The position numbers were made by a program, and so were the translations under genes. A model generated the notes under the pieces. That model was not told the DNA's origin and ran no database searches. It saw only the letters and a program-made list of their open reading frames with translations. From Streptomyces sp. NBC_01262 (GTDB lineage Bacteria > Actinomycetota > Actinomycetes > Streptomycetales > Streptomycetaceae), in NCBI RefSeq assembly GCF_036226365.1, contig NZ_CP108462.1, positions 5,144,501 to 5,208,500 of the forward strand: 64,000 nucleotides of DNA, given 5' to 3'. Of the stretch, positions 23,174 to 31,551 are shown piece by piece; positions within the stretch are counted from its first letter, which is position 1; every line of letters starts with the position of its first letter.

Positions 23174-24133
23174 ATGAAGGCCGTTCAGATCATGGGTTTC
23201 GGTGCGGCGGACGTTCTGCGGATCAACGACGTGGACCGTCCCGCTCCCGGCGCGGGTGAGGTCCTGGTGTCGGTCGAGGCGTCCAGCGTGAACGGACACG
23301 ATGTGATCGTCCGGGCCGGGGAGTTGAAGATGGTGTCGGGACGCCGGTTCCCGATCGGTGTGGGACTGGACTTCGCGGGCATCGTCGCCGCGACCGGCGC
23401 CGGTGTCGAGAGTTACCGGGTCGGGGACCGGGTGTGGGGCATGGTGCATCCCCGTCAGCGGCACACCACCGCTGGTGCGGCCGAGTACGTGGTGGTCTCC
23501 GCGGACCGGATCGCGCACGCCCCGGCGGACCTCTCGTCGGTCGAGGCGGCCTCCCTGGTCGTCGCGGGTTCCACGGCGCTGATCGCGCTGCGCGACAGCG
23601 TCCGCCTCAAGAGCGGGGAACGGGTCCTGGTCCGGGGCGCGGCCGGCGGAGTCGGCACGGCCGCCGTCCAACTGGCGCACGCCATGGGCGGCCATGTGAC
23701 CGCGCTGGCCCGCGACCGCCACGCCGAACTCCTCACCGACCTCGGCGCCGACGAGGTCCTGGACTACGGCTCCACCCCCTCGGACCGGATCGGACCGTTC
23801 GACGTCATCGTCGACACCGTCGGCACGGAACTGCACTGCTACCGAAGCCGGTTGGCCAAGGGCGGCCGGATGGTCACCGTAGGACTGTCCGCGTCGGCCA
23901 TTGCCGCGATCGCGGCGTCGAGCGTGCACGGTTCCCGCCGCATCCGCACCTTCAGCGCCAACCCCGAGACCCCCGTACTGCGCGATGTGGCCGGCCATGT
24001 CACCTCGGGCGCGCTGCGCCCGGTGATCGACAGCGTGTATCCGCTCGCGGACATCGCCGCGGCACACGAGGCGTTCGAGCGTGGCGGCGTCGTGGGCAAG
24101 CACGTGGTGACGGTGCCGCGTACCTCCGTCTGA
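23174..24133 (+). CDS. NADP-dependent oxidoreductase, quinone-oxidoreductase type
   Basis: 319 residues from the ATG at 23174 (GGAAGGAC upstream). It is a medium-chain dehydrogenase without the catalytic zinc ligands: the N-terminal GroES-like part ends in VNGHDVIVRAGEL, and the nucleotide-binding GAAGGVGTAAVQLA lies near residue 155. The family reduces quinones or alpha,beta-unsaturated carbonyls with NADPH. It is divergent from the MmyB-type regulator, which probably controls it. The substrate is not known. Confidence 0.88.
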   Translation: MKAVQIMGFGAADVLRINDVDRPAPGAGEVLVSVEASSVNGHDVIVRAGELKMVSGRRFPIGVGLDFAGIVAATGAGVESYRVGDRVWGMVHPRQRHTTAGAAEYVVVSADRIAHAPADLSSVEAASLVVAGSTALIALRDSVRLKSGERVLVRGAAGGVGTAAVQLAHAMGGHVTALARDRHAELLTDLGADEVLDYGSTPSDRIGPFDVIVDTVGTELHCYRSRLAKGGRMVTVGLSASAIAAIAASSVHGSRRIRTFSANPETPVLRDVAGHVTSGALRPVIDSVYPLADIAAAHEAFERGGVVGKHVVTVPRTSV

Positions 24134-24157
24134 CGGAGTCCGGTCAGTGGGGTGCGG

Positions 24158-24655
24158 TCAGCGGGGTGCGGTGCGCAGGTCGATGCCACGGACCTGGGCG
24201 TCCGCGGTCACGATCCGGGTCGCCATCCGTGACAGTCGCTTCCGGTCGGTTTCGGGCAGCGGCTCGACACGCCTCTCGATCTGCTCGGCGAACTGAGCGG
24301 CGACCTGCTCGACGAGCTGCCGGCCCGCGTCGGTGATCGACACCTGGAACGAGCGGCGGTCGACGGCGCTGGCCGTGCGGGTGACCAGGCCGCGGCGCTG
24401 TGCGCGGTCGACCAGGCCGGTGATCGAGGACTTGTCGAGGCCGAGGTGGCGGCCCAGCTGGTTCATCGTCGGCTCCCGGTCCCGGAGTATCCCGAGCATC
24501 CGGGTCTGGATGACCGACAGGTCGTACTGCCCGGCGATCTCGGCCAGGGCGCTCTGCACCACGAACGACAGCTGGGCAAGGGCGTCGACCAGCCCGAAAT
24601 CCTCGTCTGCGGGCGACGGTACGGGCGGGGGTGGCATGTCGTGGGATGACGTCAT
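24158..24655 (-). CDS. MarR-family regulator
   Basis: 165 residues. The winged helix is clear: LGILRDREPTMNQLGRHLGL, recognition helix KSSITGLVDRAQRRGL, wing TASAVDRRSFQVSIT. MarR dimers bind palindromic DNA and release it on binding phenolic or electrophilic ligands. It is divergent from an oxidoreductase/monooxygenase operon, with three tandem 21-22-bp repeats between them that are its probable operators. Confidence 0.9.
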   Translation of the reverse strand: MTSSHDMPPPPVPSPADEDFGLVDALAQLSFVVQSALAEIAGQYDLSVIQTRMLGILRDREPTMNQLGRHLGLDKSSITGLVDRAQRRGLVTRTASAVDRRSFQVSITDAGRQLVEQVAAQFAEQIERRVEPLPETDRKRLSRMATRIVTADAQVRGIDLRTAPR

Positions 24656-24682
24656 GTCCCGATTCTACTTGCAAAGGTACGT

Positions 24683-24746
24683 GGCACCTACTAATTTGAT
24701 TCGTGGCACGAACTAAATCCTTCGTGTCACCTACTAAATCCTTCGT
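24683..24746. promoter_or_regulatory. Three tandem 21-22-bp repeats between marR and its operon
   Basis: Units start at 24683, 24705 and 24726 and share the core ACTAAATCCTTCGT, degenerate in the first unit. They run head to tail, about two helical turns apart, in an AT-rich spot between the divergent starts 24655 and 24776. Tandem rather than palindromic sites are unusual for MarR and suggest cooperative binding along one DNA face. Confidence 0.6.
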
Positions 24747-24775
24747 CCCGCGTACCAAACCCGAGGAGAGCAGCC

Positions 24776-25741
24776 ATGGACATCCAGGCCGCGGTGGTCC
24801 ACTCGTTCGACAACCCGCCCCGCTACGAGCCCTTCGACCTGCCCGCTCCCTCCGACGAGGACCAGGAACTTGTCGACGTCCTCGCGGTGGGCCTGCACCC
24901 GAGGGTGCGTACCGGCGCGTCGGGCAGCCACTACACCAGCACCGGGAAGCTGCCGCTGGTGCCCGGTGTCGACGGGGTCGGCCGGCGCGAGGACGGCCGG
25001 TTGGTGTACTTCGTCGCGGACGACGAACTCGTCGGCCCGATGGCCACCCGGACCGTCATCGACAGCCGCCACAGCATCCCGCTGCCCGACGGCGCGGACG
25101 TGGTGAAGATCGCCGCGGCGATGAACCCGGCCATGTCGTCCTGGGTGGCGCTACGCCGCCGCGTCCCGATCGAGGCCGGGCAGTCGGTGCTGATCCTCGG
25201 CGCGACCGGTAACGCCGGCCAGATGGCCGTCCAGGTCGCCAAGCGCCTCGGCGCCGGCCGGGTCGTCGGCGCCGGCCGCGACCAGTCCCGCCTGGCGACC
25301 TTGCCCGGGATCGGCGCGGACGCGACCGTCGCACTCACCGACGACGCCGACGTCACCGCGGCGGCCCTGGCCGAGGAGGCCGCAGAGGTCGACCTGGTCA
25401 TCGACTACCTGTGGGGCAAGCCCGCCGGGGACGCGATCATGGCGGTGCTCCAGGCCCGCTCCGACCGTAGCCGCGCCCTGAACTGGATCCAGATCGGCGC
25501 CATGGCCGGCCCCACCATCGAACTCCCGTCAGTGGCACTGCGTTCGGCGAACTTCCGGCTCCAGGGCAACGGCCAGGGTGCGGTCTCGACCAGGACTTAC
25601 CTGGAAGAACTGCCGTCCCTCGTCGACGAGATCGAGGCCGGAGGTCTCGCTGTCACCGCCAAGGCGGTACCGCTCGCGGACGTCGAAACCGCGTGGAACG
25701 CACCCGAGGTCCCCGGAGTGCGCACCGTCCTGGTGCCCTGA
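24776..25741 (+). CDS. Zinc-type alcohol dehydrogenase/quinone reductase family protein
   Basis: 321 residues from the ATG at 24776 with GAGGAG upstream. Nucleotide-binding ILGATGNAGQMAVQVAKRLG lies near residue 140. The N-terminus differs from typical quinone reductases (VGLHPRVRTGASGSHY) as in the subgroup that acts on short carbonyl or quinone substrates. It is first in a two-gene operon with the flavin monooxygenase, controlled by the divergent MarR. A joint role in detoxifying a phenolic or quinone compound is plausible inference. Confidence 0.85.
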   Translation: MDIQAAVVHSFDNPPRYEPFDLPAPSDEDQELVDVLAVGLHPRVRTGASGSHYTSTGKLPLVPGVDGVGRREDGRLVYFVADDELVGPMATRTVIDSRHSIPLPDGADVVKIAAAMNPAMSSWVALRRRVPIEAGQSVLILGATGNAGQMAVQVAKRLGAGRVVGAGRDQSRLATLPGIGADATVALTDDADVTAAALAEEAAEVDLVIDYLWGKPAGDAIMAVLQARSDRSRALNWIQIGAMAGPTIELPSVALRSANFRLQGNGQGAVSTRTYLEELPSLVDEIEAGGLAVTAKAVPLADVETAWNAPEVPGVRTVLVP

Positions 25742-25796
25742 ACCCGGCAAGGCCGCCATACATCTCGTCCTGGAGTTACCGAAGGAGCATTGAGCC

Positions 25797-27596
25797 ATGT
25801 CACACACCACCGGCACAGACGTGATCATCTGCGGGACCGGCGCGGCCGGGCTGACCCTCGCCATCGACCTCGCCCGCAGGAACGTCGCCTTCCTGCTGAT
25901 CGACAAGGCGCCGCAGCCGTTCGTCGGCTCCCGCGGCAAGGGCATCCAGCCCCGCAGTCAAGAGGTGTTCGAGGACCTCGGCGTGATCGACCGGATCGTC
26001 GCCTCCGGTGGCGAGTACCCCGTCCAGCGCATCTACACCGACGACGGACCCATCGACCAGGTCGGCGTGGAGATGTCGGAGCCGACGCCGGAGGAGCCGT
26101 ACCAAATACCTCTGCTCGTCCCGCAGTTCCTCACCGAGCGCCGGCTGCGCGAGCGACTGGCCGAGCTCGGGCATGCCCCGCACTACGGCCATGAACTCGT
26201 CGGCTTTGACCAGGACGCCGACGGCGTGACCGCGCGGATCGCCACTCCGGACGGCGAACAGGCCGTACGGGCCGCCTACTTGATCGGCGCCGACGGCGGT
26301 TCGAGTTTCGTCCGCAAGACGCTCGGTATCGGTTTCCCCGGCAAGACCCTCGGCGTACGGGCGATCGTGGCCGACGTGTACGTGGACGGCGTGTCGTCGG
26401 ACGCCTGGCACCGCTGGGGCGAGGACACCGCCGGGCAGGTGTCGATGTGCCCGCTCTACGGCACCGACATGTTCCAGCTCCAGGCCCCCGTCCCCTTCGA
26501 CGTCGACCTGGACCTCTCGGCCGAGGGGCTCACCGCGTTCTTCCGCGAACGCACCGGCCGCGACGACGTTGTCATCCGCGCTGTGTCCTGGGCGTCCGCG
26601 TTCAAGATGAACGCCAGGCTGGCCGACACCTACCGGCGCGGGCGGGTGTTCCTGACCGGGGACGCGGCGCACTGCCACCCGCCGACCGGCGGGCAGGGCC
26701 TGAACACCAGTGTCCAGGACGCCTACAACCTGGGCTGGAAGCTCGCCGCCGTACTCGACGGCGCCCCGGAATCCCTGCTGGAGACGTACGAGCAGGAACG
26801 CCGGCCGATCGCCGAGGCCGTCCTCGGCCTGTCCGAGAGGCTGCTCGAAGCGGCCAGGAACCGCGACATCCACCGGGGCCGCGAGGTCAGCCAACTCGAC
26901 CTCGGCTACCCGGACTCGCCCCTGTCGCTGCACACCCCGCAGCGCGACAAGGGCGTACTGGCCGGCGACCGCGCGCCCGACGCGCCCGTGACCGGCGCGG
27001 GCGGCCTCCCCACCCGGCTGTTCAGCCTCTTCCAAGGGCCCCACTGGACCCTGCTCGGCCACGACGTCGACGACGCCTCGGCCCCGGCGCCGCGTGCCGG
27101 GCTGCACATCCACACCATCGGCAGCCGAGGCGACATCGCCGACACCGGCGACCGGGTGCGCAGCGCCTATGGACTGTCTGCCGAGCAGTGGGTGCTCATC
27201 CGGCCGGACGGATACCTCGCGGCCGTGGTCGACACCGCCGACCTCGCCGGCATCGAAACCTATCTCGACACCGTCGGCGTCCGCCCCCTCGCGGCGACGC
27301 GACCGACCACCACCGAATCGAGCACCGGCATGCCCACCGAGCCCCCTTCCGACAGCACCGGCACTCCCCGCACCCGACGCGAACACCGGCAGGCCCGCAC
27401 CGCCGCCGAGCAGCGACTCACCACCGCCCAACGCGAGCTCCACCAACTCTCGCGCCAGGTCCAGCGCGACCTGCGCAGCGTCCGCCGGCACGGCGAGACC
27501 ACCGCCATCGTCGCCCGCTCCAACTTCGCCGAACTCGCAGTCCGAAGCATCAACCGGCTGACGGCCAACCTCCGCACCGACCGCACCGACCAGTAA
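25797..27596 (+). CDS. Aromatic-ring FAD monooxygenase with an unusual C-terminal tail
   Basis: 599 residues from the ATG at 25797 (AAGGAG upstream). Class A flavoprotein features: the FAD loop IICGTGAAGLTLAIDLARR, the DG motif LIGADGGSSFVRK near residue 160, GDAAHCHPPTGGQGLNT near 290, and a thioredoxin-like C-terminal domain (VLIRPDGYLAAVV near 460). Relatives such as PheA/MhpA-type hydroxylases end about there. The remaining ~95 residues are a T/P/S-rich linker and a charged helical tail (EQRLTTAQRELHQLSRQVQR) that resembles an unrelated small protein fused in frame. The reaction is probably hydroxylation of an aromatic substrate with NAD(P)H and O2. Confidence 0.88.
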   Translation: MSHTTGTDVIICGTGAAGLTLAIDLARRNVAFLLIDKAPQPFVGSRGKGIQPRSQEVFEDLGVIDRIVASGGEYPVQRIYTDDGPIDQVGVEMSEPTPEEPYQIPLLVPQFLTERRLRERLAELGHAPHYGHELVGFDQDADGVTARIATPDGEQAVRAAYLIGADGGSSFVRKTLGIGFPGKTLGVRAIVADVYVDGVSSDAWHRWGEDTAGQVSMCPLYGTDMFQLQAPVPFDVDLDLSAEGLTAFFRERTGRDDVVIRAVSWASAFKMNARLADTYRRGRVFLTGDAAHCHPPTGGQGLNTSVQDAYNLGWKLAAVLDGAPESLLETYEQERRPIAEAVLGLSERLLEAARNRDIHRGREVSQLDLGYPDSPLSLHTPQRDKGVLAGDRAPDAPVTGAGGLPTRLFSLFQGPHWTLLGHDVDDASAPAPRAGLHIHTIGSRGDIADTGDRVRSAYGLSAEQWVLIRPDGYLAAVVDTADLAGIETYLDTVGVRPLAATRPTTTESSTGMPTEPPSDSTGTPRTRREHRQARTAAEQRLTTAQRELHQLSRQVQRDLRSVRRHGETTAIVARSNFAELAVRSINRLTANLRTDRTDQ

Positions 27597-27630
27597 GCGC
27601 TCAGCTCTTACAGGGGTCTCCGACGGCACC

Positions 27631-28120
27631 TCACGGCCTCGGCGGCAGTCGAAAGGCCAGCCTGTCTGCGCTGGAGACTGGCGCTCTCACCCCGGCAGTG
27701 TCGCCGATGCGCACCTGCCGGGCCAGGAGCGCGGCCACAGTCCAGTGAGGGACTTCGGACGGCCGACGCCCTCCCCATTGCCTCAGCAGCTCCTTGTACT
27801 CCTCTGGGCAAGTGCGGTGGACCAGGTGCCCGGCGCCCTCGAAGGTCGTTCCACCAGGACGGATCGGGGTTGTGGATCTGATGCACCAGTGAGGTGGCCG
27901 CGGAGAAATCGAAAGACGCAGCCGCAGGCATTTCTTCGGAACCCTCGGGGAAGTCCACGTCGATGGGAGCGGTGTCTTCCCAGACCATCCGCTCGAGGAA
28001 AGCGATGTCCAGGAGCGGATACATGTACGTCTGCGGGCTCGACTCGTTGAAGGAGGCCGCGACCACCTGCACGTCTGGCCGACGGCCCCAGGCGGCAGGG
28101 TGTCCCTCGCCCCGATCAAG
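27631..28120 (-). pseudogene. Frameshifted, 5'-truncated hypothetical gene
   Basis: Coherent protein sequence is read on the minus strand in two frames. From about 28110 it runs EGHPAAWGRRPDVQVVAASF, then TYMYPLLDIAFLERMVWEDT and PSWWNDL. After a one-frame slip near 27850 it continues GHLVHRTCPEEYKELLRQWG and ends FRLPPRP. It has no start codon and the sequence is cut off at ~28120, where the N-terminus would be. I do not recognise the family. It is the only gene-like content between 27597 and 28120. Confidence 0.5.
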
Positions 28121-28170
28121 GGTTCCGAGACCCTGACGCCGACCGGTACGCCCGCCCGCGGATCGCCGAT

Positions 28171-28893
28171 GTGCTCGGGCTGGGGTTGCTGGAGCCGTCG
28201 GACGACTGGTTGGCGTGGTTGCCGGAGGAGTTCACGGGGCGGCGGATCGAGCTGACCACCCTCTCGGAGGCGTGGGCGTTACGTCGTCCGGTCTTCGTCA
28301 AGCCGCCGAGCGCCAAGTCGTTCCCGGCTGCGGTGTACGCCGACGGATCGAGGCTGCCCCGCACGGGCGAGGGTGTGGGCCCGGACACCCCTGCCCTGGT
28401 CTCCGACGTGGTGACCTTCGCCGCGGAGTACCGGCTGTTCGTGCTCGACCACCGGGTCGTGGCCGGGAGCCGGTATGCCGTGCACGGGCGGCTGGGCACT
28501 GCACCGCGCCGGTTGGCCGAACGGCTCCTCGCCTCGGTCGGGGAGTCCCTGCCCAGCGGGGTCACCGTCGGTGTCGGCCTCGTCCAGGACCCCGACACCG
28601 GCCATGAGCGCTGGGCCGTGGTGGAGGGCAATATGCCCTGGTTCTCCCACAGCTACACGGTCCGGGTCGATGCCGTGCTGGACGTCGTCCTGCGCGCAGC
28701 AGGTCCTCGTGACGGGTTTCCCAGGGTGACGTGCCGTTCCTGTGTGTGTCGACAGCATCTGCGTAGATATAGGGGTACGTTTTATAGATACGTGCTTCTA
28801 TATGTATCCCGGGAAGAGGTGACGCGTGGACAAGCCTGCCGAGATGTTCGATCGCGACTTCGAGTGGTCAGCCCTGACCCGGTTCATCGGTGA
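28171..28893 (+). pseudogene. 5'-truncated ATP-grasp domain gene
   Basis: Residues match the ATP-grasp family whose members are about 290 residues: LLEPSDDWLAWLPEEFTGR, RPVFVKPPSAKSFPAAVY (ATP-binding Lys), EYRLFVLDHRVV, and the metal site WAVVEGNMPWFS. The ~45-50 N-terminal residues of the family are absent. The frame is open upstream of the GTG at 28171 (RYARPRIADV) but has no start. After about 28730 the frame runs on with no family character into the next gene. It meets the truncated minus-strand gene head to head at ~28120, so both were probably cut by one rearrangement. Confidence 0.65.
28771..28810 (+). promoter_or_regulatory. AT-rich palindromic site before the DUF234 ATPase gene
   Basis: TATAGA (28781) and TCTATA (28795) are perfect 6-bp arms 8 bases apart, enclosed by GGGTAC and GTATCCC. 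The patch is strikingly AT-rich for this genome and ends 15 bases before the GTG at 28826, so it likely overlaps the promoter. It may be an operator for the protein itself or for an unlinked regulator. Confidence 0.5.
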
Positions 28894-30298
28894 TGAGCAG
28901 CCCGGTGCCACGCTCGGAGTGGTCTCCGGCCGACGCCGTCAGGGCAAGACCTTCCTGCTCGACGCGGCCTGCCGTGCCGAGGGAGGGTTCTATTTCGGCG
29001 CGACCGAGGCGGCTGACGCCGAGTCTCTGCGGCGGATCAGCACGGCGCTCACCGCTCATGTCCGGCCCGCCAGCCCCTTCCACTTCGCCGACTGGGCCGA
29101 AGCCGTCGACGGGCTCCTTGCCCTCGGCTCCGAGTGCCCCGTGCCCGTGGTGATCGACGAGTTCCCGTACCTCGTCAGGGCCAATCCGGAGCTGCCCTCC
29201 ATCATCCAGGAGGCGTTCCGTCCGCTGCGCGACCGCCGCACGGCCTCTCGTGCCCGGCTGCTGCTGTGCGGCTCGGCCCTGTCCTTCATGGGCAAGCTAC
29301 TGTCCGGCAACGCACCGCTGAGGGGCCGGGCCGGACTGGAACTCGTCGTGCGCCCCCTCGACCACCGCCTCGCCGCCGAGTTCTGGAACATCACCGACCC
29401 CCGGCTGGCCCTGCAGGTCAACGCGATCGTCGGTGGTACGCCCGCCTACCGGCGCGAGTTCGCGCGAGGAGACAGCCCCAGCGGGCCCGACGACTTCGAC
29501 GCCTGGGTTGTCCGTACGGTCCTCAACCCCGAGACGCCGCTGTTCCGCGAGGCCCGCTATCTGCTGGCCGAGGAACCTGATCTGCGTGACACCGCCCTGT
29601 ACCTGTCCGTCCTGGCGGCCGTCGCCGACGGCAACGCGACCCGCGGCGGCATGGCCGGCTACCTGGGACGCAAGGCCACCGACATCGCGCATCCCATCAA
29701 CGTCCTCGAAGACGCCGGGCTGCTCCACCGCGACGCCGACGCCTTCCGCGACAACCGCCCCACCTACCGCATCGCCGAACCACTGATCGGCTTCTACCAC
29801 GCCATCATGCGCCCGGTCTGGGACCAGTTGGAGCGGCCCGGCAGCGCCGACCGGGTCTGGCAGGCCAGCCGCCGCCGCTACGTCAGCAACGTGCTGGGCC
29901 CCCACTTCGAGCAGGTGTGCCGAGACTGGGCCCTGCACCACGCCGACCCCGACCTGCTCGGCGGCCTCCCGGCCCGCGTCGGCCACGGCGTCGTCCATGA
30001 CCCCAAGGCGCGCACCGGCCATGAGGTCGACGTGGCGGTCGTCGGCATCGCGGACGGCGGCAAGCCGCCGTTGCTCGCCATCGGCGAAGCCAAGTGGAAC
30101 GAGCGCCTGGGCATCGCGCACATCGAACGCCTCCAGCACATCCGCGACCTCATCGCCCAGGCCGGACGCTACGACACCACCCACACTCGGCTCATCTGCT
30201 TCAGCGGGGCGGGCTTCAACGACAAGGCCCGCATCGCCGCCGACACCACCCCTGGCATCCAGCTGATCGATCTGGCAGCCCTGTACGGCCAGACGTAA
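28826..30298 (+). CDS. AAA ATPase with DUF234-type C-terminal domain
   Basis: 490 residues from the GTG at 28826 (AAGAGG upstream). Walker A GRRRQGKT is at residues 35-42 and Walker B PVVIDEFPYL near 108. The fold is that of the archaeal-type ATPase family (PF01637). A winged-helix part (GGMAGYLGRKATDIAHPINVL) follows near 275, then a DUF234-like nuclease-fold domain with GHEVDVAVVG and IGEAKWNER, resembling PD-(D/E)xK residues Asp, Glu and Lys. Its role is unknown. The ATPase plus nuclease-like build suggests a DNA-transaction or defence-related function, which is inference. Confidence 0.85.
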   Translation: MDKPAEMFDRDFEWSALTRFIGDEQPGATLGVVSGRRRQGKTFLLDAACRAEGGFYFGATEAADAESLRRISTALTAHVRPASPFHFADWAEAVDGLLALGSECPVPVVIDEFPYLVRANPELPSIIQEAFRPLRDRRTASRARLLLCGSALSFMGKLLSGNAPLRGRAGLELVVRPLDHRLAAEFWNITDPRLALQVNAIVGGTPAYRREFARGDSPSGPDDFDAWVVRTVLNPETPLFREARYLLAEEPDLRDTALYLSVLAAVADGNATRGGMAGYLGRKATDIAHPINVLEDAGLLHRDADAFRDNRPTYRIAEPLIGFYHAIMRPVWDQLERPGSADRVWQASRRRYVSNVLGPHFEQVCRDWALHHADPDLLGGLPARVGHGVVHDPKARTGHEVDVAVVGIADGGKPPLLAIGEAKWNERLGIAHIERLQHIRDLIAQAGRYDTTHTRLICFSGAGFNDKARIAADTTPGIQLIDLAALYGQT

Positions 30299-30474
30299 CA
30301 CCGGCGCTGAGCGAGTTGCTGCCTTGATGCCGATCGGCCCCGGCGAGAATGTCATGATCCGGACCTGAAAGAGCTGGAATCGGTCGAATGTGTGCACAGG
30401 TAGAGCGGTTCGTACCTCTGGCCGGTGACGATGGGCCTGACATGGCAAGCCTCCGATCGGACAGAGGAGGACGG

Positions 30475-30618
30475 ATGGGCAAGCAGGTCAAGTGCGGGTC
30501 GACCGATACCAAAACCGGCAAGCGGTGCCAGAAGCCGGCGATGATCGGGTATCCCCGCTGTCAGTTGCACCGAGGCGAGTGGAACCAGCCGCAGAAGAAG
30601 AAGACCAAGAAGCGCTAA
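30475..30618 (+). CDS. 47-residue Cys-rich basic protein, probable zinc-binding
   Basis: The ATG at 30475 has a perfect AGGAGG seven bases upstream. The protein carries CGSTDTKTGKRCQKPA and YPRCQLHRG, a C-x9-C-x8-C-x2-H pattern like small zinc-knuckle proteins, and ends in a lysine-rich tail (QKKKTKKR). Such proteins may bind nucleic acid. A longer start at 30388 exists but has no ribosome-binding site. It lies alone between the DUF234 ATPase gene and a convergent nuclease gene. Confidence 0.75.
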   Translation: MGKQVKCGSTDTKTGKRCQKPAMIGYPRCQLHRGEWNQPQKKKTKKR

Positions 30619-30651
30619 CCCCACGATGTGGTGCGGTTCTCCGACGAGGAG

Positions 30652-31377
30652 CTATGCGCCTCGACGACGGGCTGTGGGCCGGGGCGATGCGCCATATGTC
30701 TTCCTCCAGCGGGCTCGGTGCTGTTGGTCGCCCTGGCCGGAGCCGTTGACGCTGATCAGGGATTGCAGGGTGGCTCCGCTGTTCCACAGTCCGAGGTGGT
30801 CGCGGTGGATGGCGACGATGTCGTTGTGTACGCAGAGATCCTCGGACTGGCGGCTGAAGCGGGTGGTGGTGACGAAGACGGCCAGGTCTGCTCCGAAGTG
30901 GGTTTTCGAGCCCAGGAGGTCGCGAACCTCGCGGGGAGCGATGGTGCTGCGTGGTGTGTAGCGCTTGCACTGGATGATCATCGTGCGGCCGTCCGGGAGG
31001 CGGCCGGTGACGTCGGCACCGTTGTCTCCGGATCCGCCGACGCGGCGGACGTCGGTGCAGCCGTCTCGTCGGCACAGGACTGCGACCAGCTCCTCGAATT
31101 CGGTGCCGGACATCTTGTCCACCTCGGCGAGGGTCCGGTGGCCGGCCTGGATCGCGTCCTGCTTTCGCCACTGCCGGTCCCGGCCACGCACCAGCTTGTC
31201 GGTACGCCACAGCCACCAGCTTCCGGTGCCGAGGCCGCCGAGTACGCCGGCCCCGAGCAGGTACGGCCAGATGGCCGACCAGAACGCCATGATCACAACC
31301 AACAGCAGCGCGCCCCCGCCAAGGATCACTTTCCGGCGCTTGCGGGCAACTGATCGGCGTCCTCGCTTCTTGACCAC
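30652..31377 (-). CDS. Membrane-anchored Mrr-like restriction endonuclease
   Basis: 241 residues from a GTG at 31377. The N-terminus is basic (KKRGRRSVARKRRK), followed by two hydrophobic segments (~18-35 and ~37-55). The Mrr_cat domain follows: MSGTEFEELVAVL, then GSGDNGADVTG (Asp) and MIIQCKRY (Gln-x-Lys), the PD-(D/E)xK core of type IV enzymes acting on methylated DNA. The C-terminus ends in a basic tail. Membrane-tethered Mrr-type nucleases exist in Streptomyces; their target is not known. Confidence 0.82.
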   Translation of the reverse strand: MVKKRGRRSVARKRRKVILGGGALLLVVIMAFWSAIWPYLLGAGVLGGLGTGSWWLWRTDKLVRGRDRQWRKQDAIQAGHRTLAEVDKMSGTEFEELVAVLCRRDGCTDVRRVGGSGDNGADVTGRLPDGRTMIIQCKRYTPRSTIAPREVRDLLGSKTHFGADLAVFVTTTRFSRQSEDLCVHNDIVAIHRDHLGLWNSGATLQSLISVNGSGQGDQQHRARWRKTYGASPRPTARRRGA

Positions 31378-31382
31378 GGCTT

Positions 31383-31457
31383 CCCCCTCCGTCGGCCCCT
31401 GCCGAGGAGTGTGGACAGCAACGTGGCTACCGGATAGACCATCTCTTGGCCAATGGC
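31383..31457 (-). repeat. Relic related to 18240-18330 (copy 2)
   Basis: About 75 bases resemble the remnant at 18.24-18.33 kb, including the identical word TGGACAGCAACGTGGC. On the minus strand it reads QEMVYPVATLLSTLLGRG, close to the other copy. The rest of the 31378-31551 gap shows no gene. It appears to be a fragment of the same unknown gene, 13 kb away. Confidence 0.5.
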
Positions 31458-31551
31458 CTACAGAGGGTGAACGGCCATCGTGTCATTTCGAGTCGGGTGC
31501 AGCTCTCCTGGAGGGAGCTCGAGCTCGTCCACGCCTGTCATCGTTCTCCGG

